A stretch of 64,000 nt of DNA from an uncultured Paracoccaceae bacterium (GTDB lineage: Bacteria; Pseudomonadota; Alphaproteobacteria; Rhodobacterales; Rhodobacteraceae): assembly GCA_947495795.1 (NCBI GenBank), contig CANMAI010000014.1, positions 1 to 64,000 of the forward strand, written 5' to 3'. A program made the translations under genes and the position numbers. A model generated the notes under the pieces. The model ran no database searches. It saw only the letters and a program-made list of their open reading frames with translations, and had not been told where the DNA came from. This document shows positions 32,824-41,518 of this stretch, one piece after another (the first letter of the stretch is position 1; every line of letters begins with the position of its first letter).

Positions 32824-33585
32824 CTAGTCTACAATGTGACCTGCTGAGTTGTTGAGCATCGTCCCCGCCATGAATTGTGCCATATCCGATGCGGCGAAGG
32901 CAAAGACCGCCGCCGTGTCTTTGGCTTCTGGAAGTTTCTTGAGCGCCGTTTTGTTTTTCTCGATGAAATCCTTCATCTCGCCAAAACTCAGCCCCATATT
33001 CGCGCCCATGGTCGAGAACGTATACTCGATTGTCGGTGAATCCGGCATGGCTTCCGATCTGACACCGAGAACCCGGACACCTGCCGGGCCGTACTCATGG
33101 GATAGTGAGCGCATCAATCCCTCGGTTGCCGCATGTGAGGCGGTCAGTGCCGGTGACCATGGAGACCCGACTTTGGCCAAGGTCGATGTGTTCACGATAA
33201 TCACGCCGCTACCTTGTTTCGACATATGGCGAAACGCTGATTTCGCCGTGATGAATTGGGCCGCAGTATCGACGGTGAGCGGCATCATGAACTGTTCAAG
33301 TGACACCTCGCTTGCCGGCTTTCCGTGTTTGTAACGGCCAGGCTCGACACCCGACATATTCACCACGATGTCGATTGATCCGGCATCACCGGAAACACCG
33401 TCGATGTAAGCGTCAACCGCGTCTTCATCTGTCGCATCAACTACTGTCAGCGTTGGCTGGTCCGGTTTAGCGCTGGTGGAAGACCTGAAAACAGTTGCCC
33501 CTTCCAGTTCAAACCTTTCGGCAATGTGCTTGCCCAGATAACCACCTGCTCCGAACACCAATGCGGTTCTTCCTTCAAGTAACAT
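32824..33585 (-). CDS. Divergent short-chain dehydrogenase-like protein lacking the YxxxK pair
   Basis: 253 residues of Rossmann fold with FGAGGYLG in place of TGxxxGxG and VNMSGVEPG in place of NNAG. Where classical SDRs have YxxxK the sequence reads ASHAATEGLMRS, so the Tyr and Lys positions hold His and Glu. Cofactor binding is plausible but ordinary SDR catalysis is doubtful. It is convergent with the HxlR gene (18-base gap) and has HxlR-type site E 100 bases upstream. Confidence 0.85.
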   Translation of the reverse strand: MLLEGRTALVFGAGGYLGKHIAERFELEGATVFRSSTSAKPDQPTLTVVDATDEDAVDAYIDGVSGDAGSIDIVVNMSGVEPGRYKHGKPASEVSLEQFMMPLTVDTAAQFITAKSAFRHMSKQGSGVIIVNTSTLAKVGSPWSPALTASHAATEGLMRSLSHEYGPAGVRVLGVRSEAMPDSPTIEYTFSTMGANMGLSFGEMKDFIEKNKTALKKLPEAKDTAAVFAFAASDMAQFMAGTMLNNSAGHIVD

Positions 33586-33683
33586 GATCTGTCTCTTTCC
33601 TTTGAGTTTGAGAGAAGCGGACGGATCACATGGATGATCTCTTCCCGCGAACTCGCTGGAAACTAGACGAGTGGTATGTTTTC

Positions 33684-33726
33684 ACAAGAAGGCAGATTTT
33701 TCGGATATAGTCATTAAAATAGTACT
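33684..33726 (-). promoter_or_regulatory. HxlR-type element, site E
   Basis: Minus strand: AGTAC, 8 bases, TGACT, 13 bases, CTGCCTTCTTGT. The second arm is imperfect but the spacing equals that of the other four sites. It points at the divergent SDR-like gene (start 33585). CTTGTG and TAGTTT lie 17 bases apart downstream as possible -35/-10. Confidence 0.68.
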
Positions 33727-33772
33727 ATTGGAGTTTGTTGAGGTATTCTCTTCGATGATGGTGCACGTCTAG

Positions 33773-34399
33773 TTCAAGAGCCTGGCAGAAGGTCGTGAAT
33801 CGAGCAGAGAGTTAGAGTCCGACCAAGCGCTCATCGACGTACCGTCACTTCTGGATGCAGACGGTTCTGAGCAGACCTCCGATCTACCGGGTCTGTTCTG
33901 GGCTGCGCTGAACGGGGTGGTGTTCGCCCACTTCGTCATCCCGGGTTACAGAATATCCGAAGGTGGCGCGTCCGGCAGAATTGAGCGTTTGGATGCAGCA
34001 ATGACAGCTGCCTTCATCTTCGTCATGCCAATCGGTTTTCTGCGAGCTCTCGACGCCTTTGATGCGCCCGTGCTGTTGCTGGCTGGGATAATCTGTCCAT
34101 CCGCAGTCCCCGATCATCTGGCGATGGCGCAACTGCCAAGGACTAGCGTTGCGTTCCTACCAGCCCTTCTGCCACCAACGGCGACCATAATCGGAGCTAT
34201 TGTCCCACACCAGACTCCGAACGCTATCGATCTGCTTGGCGTAGCTCTCGTGATGATCGGCGTGCGGTCCGCAAGTCAGCGCCGGAGCCCAATTCAAAAG
34301 ATGCTGTTGAACACAAACTCGGTCCTTCGTCGCACTCCGTCGAATGATCAAGTTGCGCTCACAGCCGTCCAACGCTCATGTATCCGCACCTTGGGTTGA
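33773..34399 (+). pseudogene. C-terminal half of an EamA/RhtA-type permease
   Basis: The frame opens after a TAG at 33770. From about 33890 it reads as the second EamA repeat: GLFWAALNGVVFAHFVIPGY, then LPRTSVAFLPALLPPTATII and IDLLGVALVMIGV. The first repeat (about 140 residues) is absent, and no start codon or ribosome site suits the remainder. It is most likely the remnant of a drug/metabolite exporter cut by a deletion near site E. Confidence 0.65.
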
Positions 34400-34424
34400 G
34401 CTGAGTAGTACCGGCCATCAACAA

Positions 34425-34448
34425 GCAGGATCAACCCTTTGATCCTGC
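34425..34448 (+). terminator. Perfect 10-base-pair hairpin after the EamA remnant
   Basis: GCAGGATCAA-CCCT-TTGATCCTGC, a flawless stem with a 4-base loop, 26 bases after the remnant's stop. No T-run follows on either strand. It probably ends or stabilises a transcript from the lost permease gene. Confidence 0.45.
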
Positions 34449-34696
34449 GCCGTATCGCTTAAAGAGCGGTCGTTCGCTTTTCAGAAGCCGACGTTCGCGC
34501 CGCAATCGGCGAAATGGAAGAGAGACCTCATTTCCGCCCGGGCCAGCGCAAGTCCACCAGCTGACTTCCAGAAAATGACCTTTTCCATATGGATCACAAA
34601 TCAAGAGCCTTACTCGTGTAGGCTTCATCGTGCGGTCAGGTTTCGTGGTACGGCGTCACGTTCCGGCCATTGACCGGAAGGTGAGGTGCATACTGG

Positions 34697-35215
34697 ATGT
34701 TCTGGCAGATTGTCACAGCAAGTGTTCTTACAGTGTTTCTTTGCGAAGATATGCTCGCACAAGAGCGACGGGAAATCCCCGACAACATCATAATTGGTGC
34801 CGCAGAAGCCGCACAGGACGAAGTAGCGATCACCCATTTGTTGGAGGCTTACAAGGCAGCTTGGTACGATCAAGACACCGACGCATTGTTGGCGCTGCAT
34901 TCACCGGATGCCGAATGGATCAACGCCTATGGTAGAATACTCCGGGGACGGGTTGCGTTGGGTGACTTCCTTACGGGTAGACTTTTCCCGCAGTTTGATG
35001 ACGATGTTTCACGGCGCGAAGTCAGCAACATGAGAACAATTTCCAAGCGCTATGTTGGGGCGAACGGTGCTGTCTTACATCTCTACACTGACAGCGATCG
35101 CGGCTCGCCTCGAAGCGACGACCAAGAAAGGCGAAGAACTCACATTCATCTGGTTGTTGAGCGCGTGGGCGACAGGTGGCTCATTGTGCATACAGCAATC
35201 ATGGACGTCAGATGA
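34697..35215 (+). CDS. Secreted SnoaL/SgcJ-like (NTF2-fold) protein
   Basis: 172 residues with a signal peptide (1-21, MLAQE). The mature part, EVAITHLLEAYKAAWYDQDTD then LLALHSPDAEWINAYGRILRGR and a late THIHLVVERVGDRWLIVHTAIMD, follows the SgcJ/EcaC-type DUF4440 pattern. Periplasmic, role unknown; many such proteins bind or isomerise small organic molecules. Confidence 0.82.
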   Translation: MFWQIVTASVLTVFLCEDMLAQERREIPDNIIIGAAEAAQDEVAITHLLEAYKAAWYDQDTDALLALHSPDAEWINAYGRILRGRVALGDFLTGRLFPQFDDDVSRREVSNMRTISKRYVGANGAVLHLYTDSDRGSPRSDDQERRRTHIHLVVERVGDRWLIVHTAIMDVR

Positions 35216-35375
35216 CTGTAGGGATCAGGAGCTGTAGCAATCGTCCTTGGTCGATCCTTTTCTACCTCGATGAGCCGTTGCGTGGCGAACCTTTCTGAAT
35301 GCAACGGAAGTGGATCAATAGACGGTGGTCTGCCTCGGCTACTCTACACGCCACATACGGAGGTTCATTCCTGTT

Positions 35376-36185
35376 TTGGCCAATCATTACCATCTAGTTC
35401 CTAAGAACCTCATTGGCACCAGATTTGCGTCCGACATCTTTGGTGACGTGAAAATCGCGCTGATGGGCTTTTGTCCTCCCCCGTCCCACTTGTTGAGTTA
35501 CGCTCCAGAACGGGTGTATGATCAGCATTTCATTCATGTTTCACCAGGCAGCGTAAGGCTCTTGAAGCATCAAGGACGATCCTTTCTGTCCTTATCGCAT
35601 GTCTATGGCGGGCCGGTGGCATCTTCGACTGTGGAAGAACTGGCCTATTACGGCATCGATTACATTCTTGCTTACGGTCTTGCCGGAGGCCTCAGCGCCG
35701 GATTGGCCATGGGTTCATATTACCTTGTCGAAGAAGCCTTCGTCGCCGACGGAACCACGCCGCATTACACCACCAGTCCCACCGTCAAACCTGATAAGGA
35801 GCTGATGCGGCAGATCGTTGATCTGTGGCAAGCAACCCGACCACAGGCTCTAAAATGTGTGTCAGCGGCGACCGGTGACGCGATTTATCGCGAAGATGAT
35901 CGGATGCTGGAACAGTTTGGCGACGCCGGATGCGATGTCGTCAACCTCGACTCTGCACATCTATATGCCGTCTCGCGCATCAACAGCGAGGCCCGAATTA
36001 TCAGGACAGTTCAGTGCGGTGTGGTGTCTGATGTCATCGACAGTCAGCTGGACGGCGGATCTGAGAGTACACTCTCAGAGATGCTTTCCAGTAGTTCCTC
36101 GGGTGGCCCCAATCCCCTAGAATCGACTGGAGACATCCTGTCTTTTTACATCGAAGAACTGGCTCCGAAATTACCTATGACTTGA
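35376..36185 (+). CDS. Nucleoside phosphorylase family protein
   Basis: About 269 residues. Phosphorylase fold: SLSHVYGGPVASSTVEELAYYG, AYGLAGGLSAGLAMGSYYLV, VADGTTPHY and NLDSAHLYAVS near the C-terminus, where purine/uridine phosphorylases have an E-S-A motif. The start is uncertain: TTG at 35376 follows GGAGG by 12 bases, while a GTG at 35325 would add 17 residues. It lies upstream of a BMP-type nucleoside importer, which supports nucleoside salvage. Specificity is unknown. Confidence 0.78.
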   Translation: MANHYHLVPKNLIGTRFASDIFGDVKIALMGFCPPPSHLLSYAPERVYDQHFIHVSPGSVRLLKHQGRSFLSLSHVYGGPVASSTVEELAYYGIDYILAYGLAGGLSAGLAMGSYYLVEEAFVADGTTPHYTTSPTVKPDKELMRQIVDLWQATRPQALKCVSAATGDAIYREDDRMLEQFGDAGCDVVNLDSAHLYAVSRINSEARIIRTVQCGVVSDVIDSQLDGGSESTLSEMLSSSSSGGPNPLESTGDILSFYIEELAPKLPMT

Positions 36186-36599
36186 GGCGTTATCAACGCA
36201 TTCTCGATGGAATCCCAGATACCCATCATCCGTCGAAAATTCGTTTGTGGCAGCGCAATTGTTCGAATCGCTGCCGTGATAGGCATGTCAGCTCGTTGAG
36301 CATGAACACCGCGAAGGATGAGTATGTGACGCCTTTGTTCAATGGGGAAATCCCTGGCGTCTGATCGCTCAGTTTTCAATGAACCGATTGTGATCCCAGA
36401 GGAATAAATCTCTTTCTAAATGAAGGATTAAGGTCTGCTCTGATGGGCTGTAGGTCCGTCGTCAGAGACTGAAAAAAACACCTCAATTTGATTGTGCGGC
36501 CAGGGCTGCGCTGCATCAACGAATGCGTTTGCGCGGCGTCTCTCGCCCCGGCTTGTGATCCGGTAACGACCGGTGTTGGAAACCCGAAAGGAAGAAAGT
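36186..36599. other. 414-base gap without a recognised gene
   Basis: Short frames on both strands look non-coding. CTCTGA and TCAGAG near 36437 and 36458 could form a weak stem. A leader for the importer operon is likely here because the BMP gene has a good ribosome site (AAAGGAAG) but no upstream gene closer than this. Nothing else is seen. Confidence 0.4.
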
Positions 36600-37595
36600 A
36601 TGAACTGTTCGAGTACCTTAATAAGCTTGTTGCTTTGCACGTCAGTTGGCGGTGCGGCCTTAGCCGAAAGCAAACCGGCCGTCATTTACGGCTTGGGTGG
36701 CAAGTTCGACCGCTCGTTTAACGAATCCACCTATAATGGGGCGCAAAGATTCACGTCGGAGACAGGTACCGCCTATCGTGAGTTCGAGCTTCAGTCGGAT
36801 GCCCAACGCGAGCAGGTATTACGACGCTTTGCGCAGGAGGGAAGAAGCCCAATCGTCGTAGCAGGATTTGCATTTGCACAACCGGTCAACACGGTAGCTC
36901 AAGAATATCCGGATACAAGTTTTGTGATCATCGACTCAGTGGTAGAACTGCCCAACGTCAGGTCACTTGTATTCAAAGAGCATGAAGGTTCATTTCTTGT
37001 TGGCTTGCTCGCGGCCTTGGCGTCCGAAACGGGTTCCATTGGCTTTGTGGGCGGAATGGACATCCCGCTGATCCGCGCGTTCGCCTGTGGTTATCGCCAA
37101 GGTGCGCTCGAAGTTGATGAGGACATATCAATTCTGGAGAATATGACCGGGACAACTGGGGCCGCATGGTCAGACCCGGTCAAAGGTGGCGAATTGGCAA
37201 GAGCCCAAATCGGACGCGGTGCAGACGTGATTTTTCAAGCGGCCGGAGGAACGGGAGTTGGTGTACTTCAGGCGGCCGCAGATGGCGGTATTCTAGGAAT
37301 TGGCACCGACAGCAATCAGAACGGCCTCCACCCTGGGCAGGTTCTGACCTCAATGCTGAAAAGAGTCGATGTGGCAGTCTACTCGGCATTGATGGCCGCT
37401 GATCAGGATGCATTTGAGCCGGGTGTAAGTTCTCTTGGACTTGCTGAGGGCGGCATCGACTGGGCAGACGACGAAAACAACAGTTCGCTCATTTCGGACG
37501 AGATGAGAGCCGCCGTTACAGAGGCTAAAGAGGCCATCATTTCTGGCGAAATCGTTGTCCATGACTATCGCACAGACGACAGCTGTCCGTCCTGA
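36600..37595 (+). CDS. BMP-family nucleoside-binding protein of an ABC importer
   Basis: 331 residues from the ATG at 36600 (ribosome site AGGAAG). Signal peptide (1-23, ALAES), then a PnrA/BMP lobe structure: YGLGGKFDRSFNESTYNG, FAFAQPVN, HEGSFLVGLLAAL, IGFVGGMDIPLIRAF and IGTDSNQNG. Members bind purine or other nucleosides in the periplasm. First gene of a four-gene importer with an ATPase and two permeases. Confidence 0.93.
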   Translation: MNCSSTLISLLLCTSVGGAALAESKPAVIYGLGGKFDRSFNESTYNGAQRFTSETGTAYREFELQSDAQREQVLRRFAQEGRSPIVVAGFAFAQPVNTVAQEYPDTSFVIIDSVVELPNVRSLVFKEHEGSFLVGLLAALASETGSIGFVGGMDIPLIRAFACGYRQGALEVDEDISILENMTGTTGAAWSDPVKGGELARAQIGRGADVIFQAAGGTGVGVLQAAADGGILGIGTDSNQNGLHPGQVLTSMLKRVDVAVYSALMAADQDAFEPGVSSLGLAEGGIDWADDENNSSLISDEMRAAVTEAKEAIISGEIVVHDYRTDDSCPS

Positions 37596-37605
37596 CCGCA
37601 ATTCA

Positions 37606-39195
37606 ATGGATCAAATATTGTCGACAAAGGAGCGGTTGCAACCAACCGCTCCAGCAATTTCGCTTAAGGGCATAAACAAGGCGTTCGGCCTTGTACAAGC
37701 CAACAGGAATGTCAATCTGAGCGTCGCGCCCGGCACCATTCACGGGATCGTCGGTGAGAACGGCGCAGGCAAATCCACGCTGATGTCCATTTTATACGGG
37801 TTTTATCAGGCCGATAGCGGATCCATTTTCATAAATGGAAGGGAGCGTCGCATTGTTTCGTCAACTGACGCGATCAACGCTGGTGTCGGCATGGTCCACC
37901 AGCACTTTATGTTGGTCAGACCGTTTACCTCACTTGAAAACATTGTTCTGGGGGCCGAGGGCGGACCATTTCTTGGCAATGCTTTGAAGCAAGCCCGGAC
38001 ACTACTGAAACAAATTACCGCGGAGTACGGTCTGGACGTTGATCCGGATGCCGTTGTTGAAGACTTACCCGTCGGTGCGCAGCAAAGAGTCGAAATTCTC
38101 AAGGCCCTCTATCGCAAAGCGGATCTGTTGATCCTTGATGAGCCAACCAGCGTCTTGACCCCCTCAGAAGCGGACCATCTGTTTCGCTTGTTGAACGGGC
38201 TGCGCGACAGCGGAAAGACGGTCATATTCATCACCCACAAGCTGCGGGAGATTATCGAACTTACTGATACCGTTTCAGTCATGCGCGCTGGCGAGATGTC
38301 TGAGGTTATTCAAACGTCAAGAACCAGTATCCCCGAACTAGCCGAGCGGATGGTCGGCCGTATTGTTCAATTTGAACGCGAAAAGGACCCAGCTCGCATT
38401 GGGAAGACCGTCCTGAGCGTTCGCAACGCTTCAGTGAAAGTGGACGGTGTAGCACGCCTCAAGAATATCGATCTCGAAGTGAGAGCCGGTGAGGTTTTGG
38501 GGATCGCCGGCGTTGCCGGAAATGGCCAGACAGAACTCCTCGAATGCCTCTCTGGTATGAGGGCTTTAGACGATGGTTCGATCATACTGTCTGGACAATC
38601 GCTTGCTGCGACGGGATCATCTCTCGTTCGATTTCTTCGGGCATCTGGCGTCGGCCACATTCCCGAAGACCGTCACAAGCATGGACTAGTGGCGCCGTTC
38701 ATGGCTTGGGAAAATTGTGCGCTTGGCCATCACCGCAAATCAGAGTTCAGACGCGGACCCTTGATGGACATCACCTCAATGCAGGCGGATGCAGGGGCTA
38801 AGTTTGAGGCATTCGATGTTCGTCCTCGCGACATATTCCTCAAAACCGCGAACTTCTCCGGCGGCAATCAACAGAAAATAGTCGTTGCAAGAGAGATCGC
38901 CGAAAATCCAGATTTGCTGCTGGTCGGCCAACCAACGCGAGGTGTCGATATTGGCGCAATCGAGTTCATTCACAACCAGATATTGGAGTTGAGGGCGGCG
39001 GGAAAGGCAATCTTGCTGGTCTCGGTCGAGTTGGATGAAATCCTCGCCCTGTCAGATCGAATTTCGGTGATGTTCGACGGTCGGATCTCCGGCACCAGGT
39101 TGGCGAGCGAAACCAACGAGAGCGACCTTGGGCAATTGATGGGTGGCGTTGACAATCGTGAGGGCGTGCATGCCACAACTCCCAAGATGGGCTGA
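37606..39195 (+). CDS. Nucleoside ABC importer ATPase with two ABC domains
   Basis: About 529 residues from the ATG at 37606. First ABC domain has Walker A GENGAGKS, HQHFMLVRPFT Q-loop region, an altered signature LPVGAQQRVEI and Walker B LLILDEPTS. The second has degenerate Walker A GVAGNGQT, signature FSGGNQQKIVVAREI and LLLVGQPTRG. This is the NupO/RbsA-type arrangement. An earlier ATG at 37561 would overlap the BMP gene. Confidence 0.94.
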   Translation: MDQILSTKERLQPTAPAISLKGINKAFGLVQANRNVNLSVAPGTIHGIVGENGAGKSTLMSILYGFYQADSGSIFINGRERRIVSSTDAINAGVGMVHQHFMLVRPFTSLENIVLGAEGGPFLGNALKQARTLLKQITAEYGLDVDPDAVVEDLPVGAQQRVEILKALYRKADLLILDEPTSVLTPSEADHLFRLLNGLRDSGKTVIFITHKLREIIELTDTVSVMRAGEMSEVIQTSRTSIPELAERMVGRIVQFEREKDPARIGKTVLSVRNASVKVDGVARLKNIDLEVRAGEVLGIAGVAGNGQTELLECLSGMRALDDGSIILSGQSLAATGSSLVRFLRASGVGHIPEDRHKHGLVAPFMAWENCALGHHRKSEFRRGPLMDITSMQADAGAKFEAFDVRPRDIFLKTANFSGGNQQKIVVAREIAENPDLLLVGQPTRGVDIGAIEFIHNQILELRAAGKAILLVSVELDEILALSDRISVMFDGRISGTRLASETNESDLGQLMGGVDNREGVHATTPKMG

Positions 39196-40273
39196 AAACG
39201 TCCTCGTTCCAATCCTGAGTGTCGGGCTGGCAGTTCTGTTCTCGGCTCTGGCGGTTCTCTCAATTGGAGAGTCGCCTTTGCAGGCTGTTCAAGTCCTGTC
39301 CTATGGAGCGTTTGGCAATCCATACAATTTTGGTTTTACGCTCTACTACACTACGAATTTCATATTTACAGGACTGGCCGTGTCAGTCGCCTTTCACGCC
39401 GGCTTGTTCAATATTGGCGGAGAAGGACAGGCCCTGTTTGGAGGTATCGGGGCGGCCTTGGCGGGCCTGTGGCTCGATAGCACGAACTGGATCATCGTTC
39501 TGATTATTGGCCTGGGAGCCTCAATAGCCTTTGGGTCTCTTTGGGCGGCCGTTCCGGCGTTCCTTTTGGCAACGCGCGGATCGAACATTGTTATCACGAC
39601 AATCATGTTCAACTACATTGCTGCAGGCCTGTTAGTTGCTCTGTTGAGTAATGTCCTCAAACCTACGGGCTCGGATGCTCCTCGAACACGCCAGTTTGCA
39701 CAAGACTCCCACGTCCCACGCCTGGACCAGGTTATCAACTGGTGGGGGTTCGACATTGCCCGCATAGAGGCCAACATCATCTTCCTGGTTGCGCTGCTAG
39801 CCGCAGTGGGCGTTTGGCTGTTTCTCTATCGATCACGGCTTGGTTACGAGGTCCGCATGTTTGGGCATAGCAACAGCGTCAGCGACTATTCGGGACAATC
39901 AAGTTTCAAGATCACAATGATCGCGATGGCGATCTCAGGTGGTCTGGCAGGGTTGATGGCAACCAACGCCGTTTTGGGTCAACAGCATCAACTCTCGTTG
40001 GGCTTCGTCGGCGGGGCCGGATTTACAGGCATCGCGGTTTCCTTGATCGGGCGATCACATCCCTTGGGTATCGTTCTTGCGGCCTTGTTATTCGGTGCGC
40101 TGTTCCAGGGGGGAGCAGAACTCTCCTTCGAGATACCGGCTATCCCTACCAAGATGATTATTGTGATTCAGGCCCTGGTTATCCTGTTTGTCGGCGCGAT
40201 GGAAAACCTCATCCGTTATCCAACGGTCGCGTTGTTAACGATGTTCAGAACCAGGAACGGTCGATGGATCTAG
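39170..40273 (+). CDS. Nucleoside ABC importer permease 1
   Basis: 367 residues from the ATG at 39170 (GAGGG just upstream; a GTG at 39143 is possible). Eight to ten hydrophobic helices with FNIGGEGQALFGGIGAALAG and ATRGSNIVITTIMFNYIA, motifs of BPD_transp_2 permeases of the NupP kind. It overlaps the ATPase gene at its start and permease 2 at its end. Confidence 0.93.
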   Translation: MPQLPRWAENVLVPILSVGLAVLFSALAVLSIGESPLQAVQVLSYGAFGNPYNFGFTLYYTTNFIFTGLAVSVAFHAGLFNIGGEGQALFGGIGAALAGLWLDSTNWIIVLIIGLGASIAFGSLWAAVPAFLLATRGSNIVITTIMFNYIAAGLLVALLSNVLKPTGSDAPRTRQFAQDSHVPRLDQVINWWGFDIARIEANIIFLVALLAAVGVWLFLYRSRLGYEVRMFGHSNSVSDYSGQSSFKITMIAMAISGGLAGLMATNAVLGQQHQLSLGFVGGAGFTGIAVSLIGRSHPLGIVLAALLFGALFQGGAELSFEIPAIPTKMIIVIQALVILFVGAMENLIRYPTVALLTMFRTRNGRWI

Positions 40274-41223
40274 ATCTGATCGCGCAAGTGTTTGCCTCAG
40301 CAACGCGCCTGGCGACCCCAATCCTGTTGGCGTGCCTTGCGGGATTGTTTTCCGAACGGGCAGGCATTCTTGATATCGGTCTTGAGGGGAAAATGATGAT
40401 TGCGGCTTTCGCCGCTGCTGCAACGGCGAGCCTGACAGGAAGCCCAGTGTTTGGCCTATGCGCCGCAATATCTGCATCTCTCGCCTTCGCGTTGCTGCAT
40501 GGGTTTGCCTCCATCACGCTGCGAGGAAACCAACTGATATCAGGGGTGTCGATCAACATGTTTGCTCTTGGCATCGCGGGTTTGACTGGTTCAGCTCTTT
40601 TCGGCTTGAGCGGCCGCACACCGAACCTCACCAGCGAACAGCGCTTCAGCAACCTATGCCTGCCGTTTCACAGTGACCTCGGCGTCATCTATCGTGATGT
40701 CGTTTCGGGCCATAGCGCCATAGTTTACGTCGCCTTTGGATGCGTTTTGGGAACCTGGTGGCTGGTTTACAAGACAAGGTTTGGCCTGCGCCTGCGAGCC
40801 GCTGGCGAGGCTCCGGACGCGGTCGAGACAGCAGGCATCAGCGTGGCCCGTGTTCGATACTATGCGGTCGCAATTGGCGGTGTTCTCTGCGGGATCGCCG
40901 GAGCTCATCTGTCGATTGCTCTATCAGCCGGCTATACGGAAGCCATGACTGCAGACCGAGGATTCATTGCGTTGGCGGCGCTGATCTTTGCGAAATGGCG
41001 CCCCTTTGCTGCGCTGTTCACTTGTCTGTTGTTTGGATTTGTCCAGGCAATCGGCTTCCAGATTGAAGGAGTCGTGGAAATCGATAATCGTTGGCTCACA
41101 ACTCTTGTCGAGTTCCTGGAAGCCTCGTTTCCTTACATTATGACAGTTATTGTGCTTGCAGGGTTCGTTGGCAAAGCAACACCATCTGCTGCAGGAGGCA
41201 TCCCATACACCAAGGAACGCTAG
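40264..41223 (+). CDS. Nucleoside ABC importer permease 2
   Basis: 319 residues, with hydrophobic helices and LFSERAGILDIGLEGKMMIAAFA, GNQLISGVSINMFALG and RGFIALAALIFAKWRP, all characteristic of the second permease (NupQ type) of BMP-dependent nucleoside importers. It overlaps permease 1 by ten bases. Last gene of the importer. Confidence 0.93.
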   Translation: MDLDLIAQVFASATRLATPILLACLAGLFSERAGILDIGLEGKMMIAAFAAAATASLTGSPVFGLCAAISASLAFALLHGFASITLRGNQLISGVSINMFALGIAGLTGSALFGLSGRTPNLTSEQRFSNLCLPFHSDLGVIYRDVVSGHSAIVYVAFGCVLGTWWLVYKTRFGLRLRAAGEAPDAVETAGISVARVRYYAVAIGGVLCGIAGAHLSIALSAGYTEAMTADRGFIALAALIFAKWRPFAALFTCLLFGFVQAIGFQIEGVVEIDNRWLTTLVEFLEASFPYIMTVIVLAGFVGKATPSAAGGIPYTKER

Positions 41224-41386
41224 GGGGTCGAATTCCAGATAGTCTGAAATCCTTCGTTATGCCGTATGTTGGCTGTCACTTGGCCGACTGTTTCAGCTAT
41301 GTAGATCTAGATATCAGAAAAGATACGGATATCTCGTCGTGTGTGGCAGGTATTTTGGTCCGATCTCAAACGTTAGTTTGTGAAAC

Positions 41387-41518
41387 ATGTTGATCGGGTG
41401 TGGCCTTGTCTCGAAAGCTGATGGCTGCCAGTCTATCGACTTGGAAGGGAATGCCCCGGTCTTGGCACGGGTCGAAAAAGATCAGATCTACTCTGAAATC
41501 AGCTTTGGAAAATCATGA
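41387..41518 (+). pseudogene. Possible C-terminal remnant of a carbon-nitrogen hydrolase, overlapping the next start
   Basis: A 43-codon frame from ATG 41387 whose stop overlaps the AlkD-like start as ATGA. Its middle, with a D-L-E-G-N turn followed by PVLARVEKDQIYSEI, resembles the closing beta-strands of nitrilase-fold hydrolases, but the match is short and weak. It could equally be a chance frame that couples translation of the next gene. Confidence 0.22.

Noticed and set aside
36428-36685. Minus-strand frame of 85 codons opposite the BMP gene start
   Set aside because: It is largely the shadow of the BMP signal-peptide region and lacks a ribosome site.
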